From: Triatoma infestans
Lineage: Eukaryota > Arthropoda > Insecta > Hemiptera > Reduviidae
Direction: 5' to 3'
Length of the DNA stretch: 64,000 bases
Assembly (NCBI GenBank): GCA_011037195.1
Contig: JAAEAF010003132.1
Span: 62,001 to 126,000, forward strand
Shown in pieces: positions 10,166 through 21,748 of this stretch. Position 1 is the first letter of the stretch. Each line of letters begins with the position of its first letter. The notes beneath the pieces were generated by a model that did not search any database, was not told the DNA's origin, and was given only the letters and a program-made list of their open reading frames with translations. The position numbers and the translations under genes were made by a program.

Positions 10166-11430
10166 TAAATATGACTTCTTTATCGGAAATTAAAATAAAA
10201 ACCCGTGAAAAGAAATAATAAAATCATAAACCCATGTAATGTAACCGCGGTAAGAAAAAGTCTAATGAGTGTTTCATTATTCGTTGGAAAAATAATTTCA
10301 AAAATCTGGTAAGCAATGATTATAACAGAAAATAAAATCATTGAGGAAATCTAATGATGTGTTAAAAATAAATAAATAAATAAATAAATAAACAAAATGA
10401 TCTATAAATAGAAAGTGAAAAGCCTTAAATGATCCCATTATTATCTTTATATCCACACCCAAGTTTTTTTCTATTGTTCTATCAAACGTTCAAGGCTGAT
10501 TAGGGAATGGCCAGATATTTTGAATTAATAATGTATTGTATAAATTATTAAGTGATAATTATTTATATTTATTATTTTTAAGCTATACTTAGTGAATAGA
10601 GTATTGTATTTGTTATATTTCTTTTTTTTTTTATTTGGCAGTAATTAATACGAAAGGTATTATAATTAAGGTTGTTATCAGTATTTTTGAATAAATTAAA
10701 AAAAAAAACTATATTTATCTCCTGTATTTTAGCAGGCCTTAATTTATTAGATAATTTACACTTTTTAAAACAGAAGGTTATATTTAAACTTTACCTTAAG
10801 AAATATATAATATTTATTATTGAATAAATCATAATAAGTTTGAGACGATAATAATTTATTGTATTTTTAAGAATGGACAAATGATTTCTTCATTATTTGT
10901 ATGGTCACAGTAATAAAATGTTCATCATTTCTTTTAATAAATTTTTATGTATTTGTCACTCAAACCCACCTACAACGTTATAGGTTTTCCCATTCTCCAT
11001 CGCTTATAAATATTTCAAACCCAATATACTAGTAAGTAATACAATACAGTTCTATATATATACGGTTAATGGCGTATCTCAAAATCTTTTTTCATTTTAT
11101 CTAATTTCATAATCATTGTTTTCAAAAACTACATGCATGTATAGTTCCTAAATAACTTTCTTTGTTTCATTCTAGAATCAATAATAATATTCAACACATG
11201 ATATTGCTCAAATAGCTCCACAAATTTTTTATTGACACAATTATTGTAGAAATTTATTGATTACTGATTTAAAATCTTCTTCCAATTGAACTACTGGGAA
11301 TCGTCTTCCATAAACCGTTAAGTTGCCTTCTTTTTATCTCGACTACCCAGATATATATTTTGCACGCTGTAAATTTCGATTCTTCCACAAAAGAGACCTC
11401 GGGTATGAATAAAATGTATCCTTAAAATGA
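10166..11430. other. AT-rich region with (AAAT)n microsatellite
   Basis: Very AT-rich. (AAAT)n lies at about 10366-10391. No gene or clear repeat boundary is recognised. Confidence 0.5.
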
Positions 11431-11974
11431 ATTTAAAAATGTTATAAATCGCAGTTATCCGCGTACAGAGGTTTTAGGCGTTTTGTGGAAGAGGCTTTTA
11501 AAAGGGGGACTGGAATGGGTCGATAGAGGCTAGAGGTAGGTAGTTTGCATGTTGGAATGAAAATAATTTATTGCGTGAATGTTGCATGAATGCAGGTTCA
11601 GGCTAGCGGTGTTCTAGCTAGTTTTGATCCTTAAGTTTTAAAGCTAGGTTGTAAGGTAGCCTCAATTTCGTAGATGTAGTGTTTTCTCTTCCTCTAGGAA
11701 TATTGAGTAAGACACTGTATGGTTGAATGAATGAGTTTAGCGTGCAAGGGGCCAAATAAATTTTAACTGAATTGCAATGCTTCGAATAGGTTAGGTTCAT
11801 TGTCTCTCCCCCCCCAGGAATACCGAGTATTGGGGGAGGAATTTGCAGGTTAGGATTAGCGTATTTCCATTGTTTTGAGGCGTCACACCCAGCGTTAGGG
11901 GCTGTTATACGGGCGAGTAAACGCGAGAGCCCAGGGACCGCCCACCCAGTGTGCCTCTTTCAATAATAAAAAAT
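11431..11974. other. Unclassified, less AT-rich segment
   Basis: More G-rich than its flanks, with two similar pieces (GGAATATTGAGTA near 11697 and GGAATACCGAGTATTGGGGG near 11817). No protein domain or known repeat is recognised. It ends where a family A copy begins. Confidence 0.4.
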
Positions 11975-12508
11975 ATCTGGTGTGAAACACTCACACAACT
12001 TTCTCTTACTCCAGTTCTCAAAATTATAATTGACAAATTTTATAGTTTGTGCACCAAATTTAACGAAATTCGTCGAAAACTGAAAAACTGTTCAGTAACA
12101 GCTCACATCCGGTTTACTAATTTTCTGGAAACTCGGAATTTTATCAATCTATTTATTTCTGATTAATTTTGTTTGGATAACAGAATTTGTATAATCAACT
12201 ATGATACCACTTTAGAGGAAGCTGTAACCCCACCGCTCCCCTAAAAGTGCCCTTAGATGAATTTTTCCAGAGAAATATTTAAAATAAATGATGTATATCT
12301 TTGCATGTTTAGTTTATATTAGAAGTTTCAAGAAAATCGTTGGAGCCATTTTTAAGAAAACTGCAAAAACGTAAAAAAAAACAACTAGTAAAGTGGTACT
12401 TCCGGTTGAGGAATTTTGACACATAACGTACTGTCAGATCCCATGGTGATACCTAAACGGAATATCAAGTTTCAACTTTCTACGATTTTTTGTTTTTGAG
12501 CTATGCTG

Positions 12509-12550
<42 letters not shown>

Positions 12551-12678
12551 ATTTGCTAAAAACCACTTTTTTGGACTCAGGGGACCTCAAACGGATATTT
12601 CCGGTGAAAACTCAATATCGAAAATTTGACACGATTACAATACTTCCTCTTATTACTAGGAGTATGAGAAAGTAATAA
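11975..12678 (+). repeat. Family A repeat with (CA)n
   Basis: A clear start-to-end copy. ATCTGGTGTGAAACACTCAC comes first, followed by ACTTTCTCTTACTCC, a module with CACATCCGG, a second with ACTTCCGGTTGAGG, then (CA)n at 12511-12549. It continues with AAAAACCACTTTTTTGGACT, TATTTCCGGTGAAAACTC and the end TAGGAGTATGAGAAAGTA. The (CA)n always follows GAGCTATGCTGTTCACA in this family. Confidence 0.75.
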
Positions 12679-12699
12679 AAAAATAAATACAAAAACAAA

Positions 12700-13604
12700 A
12701 TCGAAGTTATAGATTTGTATAAGTGTAACTACTTCTACAGCTAAAAGAAAATGGAGCCATTTTCGTAAAATATCGCAAAATACAAAAAATATTTTTATTA
12801 CAGTGGTACTTCCGGTTGGCCGAATTTCATCAGATTACTGGTTGTGAGTCAGACATAATATACACAGACTAATTTCTAAAAACCATTGTTTCGTACTCAG
12901 AGGACTGTAGAACGTTTATTTCCCCGTGAAAACTCAATTTCGTAAATTTGACACGATAGTAATACTGTTTTTTTGTTGTTATAGCATACTGTTACGGCCC
13001 TGGAAAGTTAGTAAATTTGAAAGTCGGTAGATTGCCGTAGAGCAGTAGAGATGAGTAAAGTTTTTTTTTCTCTTGAAGGGAGATTAAGGTTAAGAAAGAG
13101 GGGAGTAGGGTGACATGTGAGGTGATAAAAGGTTCTGTTTTTCTTATTAAAGAAAAGAAAATATACGAAGTTCTGTGTAGAGTACATTTAGTTTTGGATA
13201 TTTCCTTGAAACTTGTTGTAGCTGCATAAGATCAACCTAATTGGTACAAGGTGCCGGTAAAGGGGCAACTATAATGTTATTTTCAATATAGCAAGTGCAA
13301 CAATACTTAGACCAATAGAGGTCTATTGTGCCACCCCATTAGTGCTGAGGTGAGACCACCCACAGCATCCCTTCTAAAGATTTCTGAGGAATCTCAGATT
13401 CTCGAAAGGTTCTAAAGAGGATATGTCTCATTCCAACATCTGATAACTACCCAGGCTTCCAAATCTCCGGTAAGTTCACGTACGCCACATATACAAATTA
13501 CATGTTCAATTCTCGAATAAGGTTATGTGTCCCACCATATGGACGGATTAGGTATTTTTTTTATCACAGTACTTCCTCTCAGCAGGAGTAAGAGAAAGTA
13601 AAAA
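12700..13604 (+). repeat. Family A repeat, 5-prime truncated, interrupted by an insertion
   Basis: The last module (ACTTCCGGTTGGCCGAATTT near 12808) and the end block TCTCAGCAGGAGTAAGAGAAAG (about 13578-13599) are present. They are separated by about 600 bp of unrelated sequence (12967-13562). Its end joins directly to the next family A copy. Confidence 0.65.
12967..13562. mobile_element. About 600-bp insertion of unknown type in family A
   Basis: It sits where uninterrupted copies read ACAATACTTCCTC. It contains TGTTACGGCCCTGG (about 12989), which looks like an LTR start, but there is no matching end and no clean target-site duplication. No coding sequence is seen. Confidence 0.4.
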
Positions 13605-14602
13605 AATCTGGTATGAAACACTCACACAACTTTCTCTTATTCTAGTTTTCAAAATTATAATTGACAAATTTTATTGTTAAGGTACCAAATTTAATGAAAT
13701 TCGTCAAAGACTGAAAAATACGGTTCAGTAAAAGCGCACTTCCGGTTTACTAATTTTCTTGAAATTCGGAATTTTGGTCATCTATCAATTTCTAATTTAT
13801 TTAGTTGATAATAAACTATGTTGATAATAACTATGATCAACTATGGTAGCACTTTAGAGAAAAATATAACCCCACCACAAAAACCTCTTTCATGACTCTT
13901 TACTAGGAGAAATGTATCAAATAAAAGTTGTAGCTCATTATATGTGTAGTTCACATTTCTAGTTTAAAGAAAATCGTTTGAGCCGTTTTCGAGAAAATGC
14001 CAGAAAAAGTACAGTTCATTTAAAAACGCCCTTCCGGACATCACATTTTTTTCCAACTCGGAATTTCAACAACATATTTAATTCTAATTAATATTATTTA
14101 GATGATAGAATTGTATAGTAAACTGAAATAGCACTTTAGAGGAAAACCTAACTCCACCTCACCCTCCAAAAAATGCCTTTAAATGAATTTTCACAAAGAA
14201 ATGTTTTAAATAAAAGCTGTAGATTTTTTTTATATGTGTAGTCGATATACTGAGTTTGAAGAAAATCGACGGAGCCATTTTTGAAGAAAATCGCAAGAAA
14301 GTGAAAAAAAAAACACAAAAACCATTCAGTAAAGTGATACTTCCGGTTGAGAACTTTTTAACACATGACCTATTGTCAGATCCGATGGTGATAATATCTA
14401 AACGGAATATCAAGTTTGAACTTTCTGGGATTTTTCGTTTTTGAGCTATGCTTTTCACGTGTACACACAGACCATTTTTTAAAAAGCAATTTTTTGGACC
14501 CAGGAGACCTTAAAAGGGATATTTCCGGTGAAAACTCGATACCGGAAATTTGGCACATTTACAATAATACTTTTTCTTACTAGGAGTAAGAGAAAGTAAA
14601 AA
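13605..14602 (+). repeat. Family A repeat, near full length
   Basis: The best-preserved copy. The start is AATCTGGTATGAAACACTCA with ACTTTCTCTTATTC. Three modules are anchored by CTTCCGG at 13739, 14031 and 14340 (spacing 292 and 309). The end is ACTAGGAGTAAGAGAAAGTA. Each module repeats the order TTTAATTCTAATTAA, TTTAGAGGAAAA, AAATGAATTTTC, AAATAAAAG, AAAGAAAATCG, GAGAAAATC. Short open frames on either strand are diverged and carry no domain. Confidence 0.8.
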
Positions 14603-14831
14603 ATAATAAAGGAAATAAAAAAAAATAAAGTTGTTTCTTCGTCTATTAACGCTACTACAGTCTACTTATGACTGTGAGTATTATATATTTACTCACTTTT
14701 TCTTTGAAATATAATTACCTTCCCACACCTCTAGATCTAAGGATTTTTAAAATAAGATAACTAATCCTACATAAATGTATTAATTATAATTACTTCTCTA
14801 CATAATGATAATCAACTATTTTTTTTATCTT

Positions 14832-15355
14832 TCTCTTATTACTTAAAGAGAAAGTATTCCTCCGATCGTATGAAATGATCTTCGAAATTGTGTTTTGAAT
14901 GTGAAACAAATGTTATAATCGAATAGTTTGTTTGTGTGAATAATATATCGAAAATCTGGCAGAAACTCTAGCTTGATATGCCTGCCCCCCTTATTGTGGT
15001 ATACGACAAGATTTCGGATAAAAATCTATCAATATAAAGTGTGACTTTACTGAATTTTATGTTTTCTTTTAGTTTTTCGTATTTTCTTGAAACTAGCTCC
15101 AACAATATTCTTGAAACTTTCACTGTTATTAGAAAACTTTTTTCCGAATTAAATTAATTTTAGAGGGATTCTAGAGGAAGTTGAAAAGTTAGCTTCATCT
15201 CCAGATCGCAGAACCAATATTTCAGTACATGATTTAACCTTGCCAGATTTATGGTGCTTTTCTTATTCTAATATAACCACACTGATAAAAATTTCATAAT
15301 TAAAGAAAATTTGTTAAACAAGTCGTGTGCAATGTTTCACACCAAATTTTACCTT
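14832..15355 (-). repeat. Family A-related fragment
   Basis: It begins (minus-strand end) with TTTCTCTTATTACTTAAAGAG at about 14829-14850, which pairs with itself. It runs to CACACCAAATTTTACC (about 15339), the reverse of the family A head GGTGTGAAACATT. The middle is diverged. Confidence 0.5.
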
Positions 15356-15409
15356 TCTAAAATGTGAAAAAATTTCAAAAAATTTCTAAATGGCTACTAC
15401 TTGAAAGAG

Positions 15410-16373
15410 AAAAAAAAATCTGGTGTGAAACATTCACACAACTTAATCCTTACTCCAGTTCTCAAAATTATAATTGACAAATTTTGTAGTTTGTGTATCA
15501 AATTTAATGAAATTCGTCGAAAACTGAAAAAACTGTCCAGTAAAAGCGTACTTCCGGTTTACTAATTTTCTTGACACTTAGAATTTTGACCATCTATTTA
15601 TTTCTAATTAATTTTGTTTTTGGAAGATAGAATTGTATAATCAACTAGCACTTTAGAGGAAGCTGTAACTCCACCCCTCCCCCAAAAGTACCCTTAAATG
15701 AATTTTCCCAGAGAAATGTTTTATATTAAAGTTGTACATCTTTCTATGCGTAGTTTATATACGAAGTTTCAAGGAAATCATCGGAGACATTTTTAAGAAA
15801 ATCGCGAAAAGTGAGAAAAAAAATCATTTACTAAAGTGGTAATGTAAACGCACTTCCGGTTATCCGATTTTTTTTGAAACTCGGAATTTCAACAACATGT
15901 TTAATTCTAATTAACATTATTTAGGTGATAGAATTGTTTGATAAACTGAAATAGTATTTTAAATGCTATTTAGAAAATCTAACCAACACCCCTCCCACAT
16001 AACTGCCCTTAAATGAATTTCCCCAAAGGAACATTTCAAATAAACGTTGTAGCTCTTTGTATGTCTAGTTCATATAGCAAGTTTAAAGAAATCCGTTGGA
16101 GAAAAAGTAAAAAAAACAAGTAAAGTGGTACTTCCGGTTGAGGAATTTTGACAGATGACCCACGCGGTCAGATGCCATGATGATACTTTCTAAGGTTTTT
16201 CATTCGTGAGCTATGCTGTTCACATATACACATACAACACACACAGTTCATTTGCTAAAAACCAATTTTTTGGACTAAGGGGACCTCAAAACGGATATTT
16301 TCGGTGAAAACTTGATATCGAAAAATTGACACTATTACAATACTTACAATACTAGAAGTAAGAGAAAGTAAAC
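15410..16373 (+). repeat. Family A repeat, near full length
   Basis: Starts AATCTGGTGTGAAACATTCA. Modules are anchored by CTTCCGG at 15551, 15853 and about 16131 (spacing about 302 and 278). It ends ACTAGAAGTAAGAGAAAGTA. This is independent support for the three-module structure seen at 13605-14602. Confidence 0.8.
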
Positions 16374-18215
16374 AATAATATTTAAAAAAAAAAAATGGCT
16401 CAAAAAAACTTCCTGAAAAATATAATTAGGAGGATAATGATTCATAAAGTAGTAACACTAAAATTGTTTACTTAAAAAAAAAAGAAAATGCTTTTAAAAT
16501 TCAAATTTCCATTTTTTATTACCAAATTATTTAACTAATAAAACTTTACTACTACAAATATTGGACTATTTATTTTAACACTACCCTATAAAAAAAGAAT
16601 CATTATGATACATCATGAATAGTAAAACATTAATTAAAAAGAAATACGTGCCAAGAATAACAAAGGTTAAATTTTAATAAATGACTCATTTAAATTTAAA
16701 TAGAAATAAATAAATAAATAAATAGAACATAAATAATATATTAATTATTCATTTAGAGACGAAGCGTTACTTTGTTAACATTTAATATATAAAGAATTCT
16801 TTTACAATTTATCACTTGGTTTTTAAATTTAGTTTCACACTTGTTTATGAGAGAACATTCGAAATTATCTCCTCACCAAAAAAAAAAAAGAAGTATATTC
16901 TCAAAGAAGGAGTAAAGTAAAAGAACCAAGAAAAAAATGGGGTGGAAAAGAAAAAGATAAATTTACCCAATTTCTAACAAACTAATGAAGTCAGACAGAC
17001 GGGCAGGACAGATACACACCCAGGGAGTATTGTAAAAAAGTCTTTTACTATGACGTATGTCGTTAAGTGGGGCCAGCACTCGGGGGATGGTGTTCTCTTT
17101 TTATTTTCTTTTTTCTTCTTTATCAAAAGAGTCCTTCAAGAAGTGGAGAAATATGGGGCAAGTCAAAGAGTAAACAAACTGAATGAACTAATGGAATGGG
17201 CAACTATTCAGGCATAGTTAACTGGAAAAGAGAATTATGGTCGAAAGTCGGTGTGTACGTCTGTGGTTAATGGTTAAGCCTTTTGTGCACAAACATAAAA
17301 AAAAAAAAAAAATATTGTACAATATTAGTCAGTCAAAAAGGACAGCCATTTATGCCGCCCCCCCCCCTTACTGGTAAATCTTAGAAGCCATTAGAATATT
17401 CCGGGTTTATTAGAACTTCTAAGATGAAGATACTGGTAAAATATTTATCGTCCTATTTCAACGAAATAGAAACTAGAAATGGAAATAGGAATATATTATT
17501 TGCCGCCCTTATTTCAGTGACGTTAAGGGCTAATTAGATCTAACTAGGGAAATTTAAAGGGAAGAGCGGGCAATAGATAACCTTGTAACCACCATCAAAT
17601 ATGTTTTGCAGCCACTAAAATGGCAATTATCAAATTTATAAATGATTTTCAAATAATTACAATAAGGAAAGTTATTGTGGGAACGTGCAGTACTGGATGA
17701 AACGGCTGGATGAAAGAGTAGCTTAATATTTCGGGTCCACCTACAGCTACTCCCCTCCCCTCACCCAAAAGAACTCGCACAAAAAAATTTGACCATTTTT
17801 GTAGAAATATTTGAAACAAAATTTAAAATGAATACAAAATTTCTCATTTTTCAGATATTGTTTGTTAAACTGATTCTGCTCAAAACCCTTCAAATACTCC
17901 AAAATACGAAAAAAAATTGTCTTTAGCGAGGATCCGTGTGCATGTTGTGTGTAAGGGCAAAATATTTCAAAATCCGAAAAAAAATCACAAAGTCTAAACT
18001 ATGATATTTCCATTTAGTTATCCATCTTCGAATCCAACGGTCTAGGTTTCCTGCAAAATCCGAAACAAAATTTGGAACTTTAATGTAACAAATTCGTTTT
18101 TTTCCGCTTTTCTTTAAACTTCGATACTAACTGCGCTTCTAAAGTATGTTGACCCAGGAAATTTGACTATTGATTCCGATGCCTGGTTCTAGGCCTATAC
18201 ACCAGTCTTTAGTCA
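16374..18215. other. Unclassified region
   Basis: AT-rich with a C run at 17358-17367. No reverse transcriptase, transposase or host exon is recognised on either strand. Confidence 0.45.
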
Positions 18216-19340
18216 CATGATGTTTTTATTTATTTATTTATTTTTTTGCCTGTGTACATAAATACAATATAAAAGGCACGTCAAACATAAGAAAAACAAT
18301 AACAGCTATATGCCACTAATACTAGAATAACGGACTTCGCACTGTGTATTAAAACTAACCTTATATGATATATTAAAACTTTCAGTCTTGTTTGAAATGT
18401 TCATCACTCCACTCTGCATTTATAAATTCTTTTATGTCATAAAAACAATTCCTCATCAAGAAACGGGTGATGGTTCGTTTGAAGTTATTCTCACTTAACC
18501 CGTCTTACACCTAAGGGAATTTTATTGAATACTCTCGCCGACATGACACTGCAAAGTTGATTAGACATCACTAGTCGTTTGTAAGGTATGCATATATTAT
18601 CTTTTTTACGAAGATCGTGATTATGCTTATCACCTCTAGTTTCAATTGAAGGCTCTTTGTTCTTATATAGTGCTTGTTTCAAAATGAATACTGAGGGTAG
18701 CGTCATTATATTTAATTCTTTGAAGAGAGGCCTGCAGCTGACTCGAGCTCTCTTCTTCATCATTGTTCTAATAGCTCTCTTCTGAAGTTTAAATACAATG
18801 GAAGCTTCGGAGATTCCACCCCATAGCTCAATACCATATACCATTCTGGCGTGAAATAGACCATAGTAGGCAGTCTTTATAACCTCAGCAGGAACTTCTT
18901 CACGCAGTTTTCTCAATAAAAAAAATTATTTTTGATAACTGGTTACTCAAGGTATGTATGTACATGACTTTTCCAAGTAACCCTGCAATCTATTGTGACA
19001 CCCAGAAATGCTATAGTTTCTTCTTTTGTCTTCTCAATCAGGCTAAATATTAAGCTTTGAGTTTCTTTTCATTTAATATAATTCATTTTTTTGCAGCCAA
19101 TCTTTGAGGGATGAAATGTTACCATTAGCCTTCTTTGTCACCTCTACAACAGTCCTGCCTTTCGCTATTAATGTAGTGTCATCAGCGTATAAGATGCATT
19201 CTCCCGAAAATGCCATGTCTAAATCATTAATGTATATCAAGAATAATATTGGTCCTAAAACAGATCCTTGCGGAACTCCTTGTTTAACCTCATTTAATTC
19301 AGAAATTTGGCTGTTACAATTGACAGATGCTAACAGGTGC
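18216..19340 (-). mobile_element. LINE reverse-transcriptase relic with (AAAT)n tail
   Basis: Minus-strand translation near 19270-19130 gives [19 protein letters not shown] followed by [12 protein letters not shown], the RT motif and the catalytic YADD. The frame then breaks several times. The open frame at 18491-18916 gives the downstream region (AYYGLFHARMVYGIELWG, LQKRAIRTM, CRPLFKELNIMTLPSVFI, HNHDLRKKDN). This thumb-region pattern is common in CR1/Jockey-group LINEs. The 3-prime end is marked by (AAAT)n at 18221-18246. It is 5-prime truncated just upstream of the GVPQG motif. The exact clade is uncertain. Confidence 0.82.
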
Positions 19341-20707
19341 TAATCTGGTCTGTGAATGGATATAAAGGTCTCCTGAAAAAAACCAACATTATAGTTATCA
19401 CTATTATTAGCTGTAAACTGCATCTTATGCCAATCCGTTCTAGGTCACTAAAAAGTCTCATGAGTCTAACGCACTTTCTTACCATAAGCTATATTTAAGT
19501 TCACCACTTAGAGAAGATCAAGATCCGCCCACCTCACCCTCTACGAAATCAGGAAGGGAAGTTAGAGTCCAACAATAATAGAAGCAGGTTTATTTATATA
19601 GAAAGGAGTATTCAGTAAGTCTTTAAGAAAGAATCATTAAATAAATAATCTGCCAGTTCAGTCTGTCATTCTACTCACACGCTACCACTTTTCTATATCA
19701 ATACTGTAGAGTCCTTGTAATAATCTCGTTCTCAATTCCATATATCAGTAAATACCCAGCATACCCTTTTTTCTCTTCCTCAAATCACCATGCATCCCCA
19801 GAAAAATCCGCTACATCAGTACAGCAATTTTTGGAAAAAATCTTCATGTTCCACTTCTAATACAATTTGTTCATAATGGAAATAGCTTTCAAAAAAAAAA
19901 AATCTCTAACTGAATCAATAAATCTGAAATTACAATTGAAAACAAGTTTGATGACTAAACACTAATATTCAAACATATAATTCTATATCACTACAATCTA
20001 TATTGTAGAAGTGAAGAAGATTAAATTTGTAATCGAAACGTCTGCCAAAAAAAAAAAACCTGAAACAGAGTTTCATTGACAACTTCCCCCCCCAAATCAA
20101 CATACGTAAATATAATTATATGAGTATATATGAAGCTTTGACAATCTGGAATATCTTCTGAACAGCTTCATTTAATGAATAAATAAAGTTATTACTGAGT
20201 TTAACATTAATTTCAAAAATATATTATATTATGACAAGAAGTAAAGTTTTATGATAGCTAATCATAAAAGTTGATCAAATAAGTTGTATATAGTATAAAA
20301 AACAGTGTGTGTGCATGTGTGTATGTGTTTGTTTTATGCGGCAGCAGTGAATTGATATCAGTAATCATGGCAACAGTTTGTAACAACAGCAACGGTGTAT
20401 TTTGCCCTCTCTATGGTAACAACAAGGGAGTGTAAGTGTAAGTGTGTTAGTTCAGACCAATGTACCATATTCTAAAGGCTGTCATGACAACCCTTGTGTT
20501 TTGTTAACCTTACTTCAGTTTTCACCAGCTTTCGATATATAACTTTCAGCCTAAACTTAATTATAATGACTGTTTTATGTTTTGTATTTTAAATTTATTT
20601 ATTAATTACTTTATGAATATAATTGTTCTGTAAAAAAATTATAAATTTAGTTTGTAACAATAGCTCTCTAATCTGTGAATCCAAAGTATAAAAAGCCTAT
20701 TTTTCAT
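19341..20707. other. Unclassified AT-rich region
   Basis: No gene is recognised. TGTAGAGTCCTTGTAAT at about 19705-19721 resembles the AAGTCC block of the LTR-like families. A hairpin of hammerhead-like form occurs at 20010-20042, listed separately. Confidence 0.45.
20010..20042 (+). ncRNA. Hammerhead-like hairpin, core box imperfect
   Basis: TGAAGA, one A, the perfect stem GATTA-AATTTG-TAATC, then GAAACGTC. The first core base is G instead of C (GTGAAGA), which would be expected to abolish cleavage. Shares its layout with the motifs at 3211, 5345 and 27012. Confidence 0.3.
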
Positions 20708-21091
20708 TGTAACGGCAAGAGAGAGAACACAGGCCCGACCGAGAGAAAAATGGCCCTCTCTGGTAAACTCTCACTTAAGCAGGCTAGAGTGGGGAACCTG
20801 TATATAAGCCAGTGAGAGATCTAGAAAAAGGCCCTCTCTGGTACTCTCCCACTTAAGCAGGCTAGAGTGGGGAACCTGTATATAAGCCAGTGAGAGATCT
20901 TGACATATATCGATCTTTCAGATTCAACCATATACATCGCATCGTGTCATAACTCTACTCTAACCCTTTATTCTATAAAATCATTACAAGTCCAGTGCAG
21001 TTTGTGTAAGCTTATAGTTATATTATAACAGGGTCTTCATACTTTGTCTAATTAATCAATTCCAATTTCTCTCCTCATCAACTCCATTATA
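20708..21091 (+). mobile_element. Solo LTR, family B, with 5-bp target-site duplication
   Basis: From TGTAACGGCAAGAGAGAGAA to CTCCATTATA, 384 bp. It is flanked by TTCAT at 20703-20707 and 21092-21096, a 5-bp duplication as expected for an LTR element. The extra length over other copies comes from an internal duplication of the core promoter. No internal region is present, so it is a solo LTR. Confidence 0.85.
20752..20902 (+). promoter_or_regulatory. Tandemly duplicated core promoter in family B LTR
   Basis: A 78-bp unit from GGCCCTCTCTGGTA to TGAGAGATCT occurs twice (20752-20829 and from 20830). This gives TATATAAG boxes at 20811-20818 and 20879-20886. The other copies have one unit. Promoter function is inferred. 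Confidence 0.7.
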
Positions 21092-21507
21092 TTCATCTCC
21101 CAATTATTCATGTTTAAAAATCATTCCAACGATTTTAAACATATATCCTTCATCTCAAAAAACATCGTATCACATGATGTGCAGTGATGCCACACATTGC
21201 CGCGCAGTGTCAGCTTCCTAGGAGTTCGGCTGCTATAAGTGTGTGTGTGTATGTGGTGTGGATACGTGAGGGGTGGGTAGTTACTTGATTAGGCGTGGAC
21301 ATGTGAGCAGCACGAAATCAATTCATTTTCCTGCCTACAAAATCAATCGAACATAAAATTAATCAAATTGAACAGTGATTTAATTTTAAAAATTAAATTA
21401 AATGCAGCCTATATATATATGTATACATCATATAACATGCACATTACCTGACCAGAATGTTTAGATAACACACAAAGCATTATAGTAGTCGTGTCACCAT
21501 TCAAAGA

Positions 21508-21554
<47 letters not shown>

Positions 21555-21748
21555 ATAAGTTTGTTATTTTGTATTGCTTAGTTTAGTACCCATCGCCATA
21601 ATTTCAATTTAATTATAAAAAAAAAAAATCGAATTTATTAAACAATATAAAATTAACATTATTTCTTATTTAAAAGGTAATTTTATTTATAGTTATTTAT
21701 GATTTTCGTTACTACTATATTATATGTAGTACGATCTCATTACTGCAG
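21092..21748. other. AT-rich region with (AC)n microsatellite
   Basis: (AC)n at about 21515-21552. No gene is seen. Confidence 0.55.

Noticed and set aside
12490..12675. Open frame with a Thr-His repeat
   Set aside because: (CA)n read in frame within family A.
19104..19343. Plus-strand open frame of 79 residues
   Set aside because: Antisense of the LINE reverse transcriptase whose YADD and GVPQG motifs are on the minus strand.
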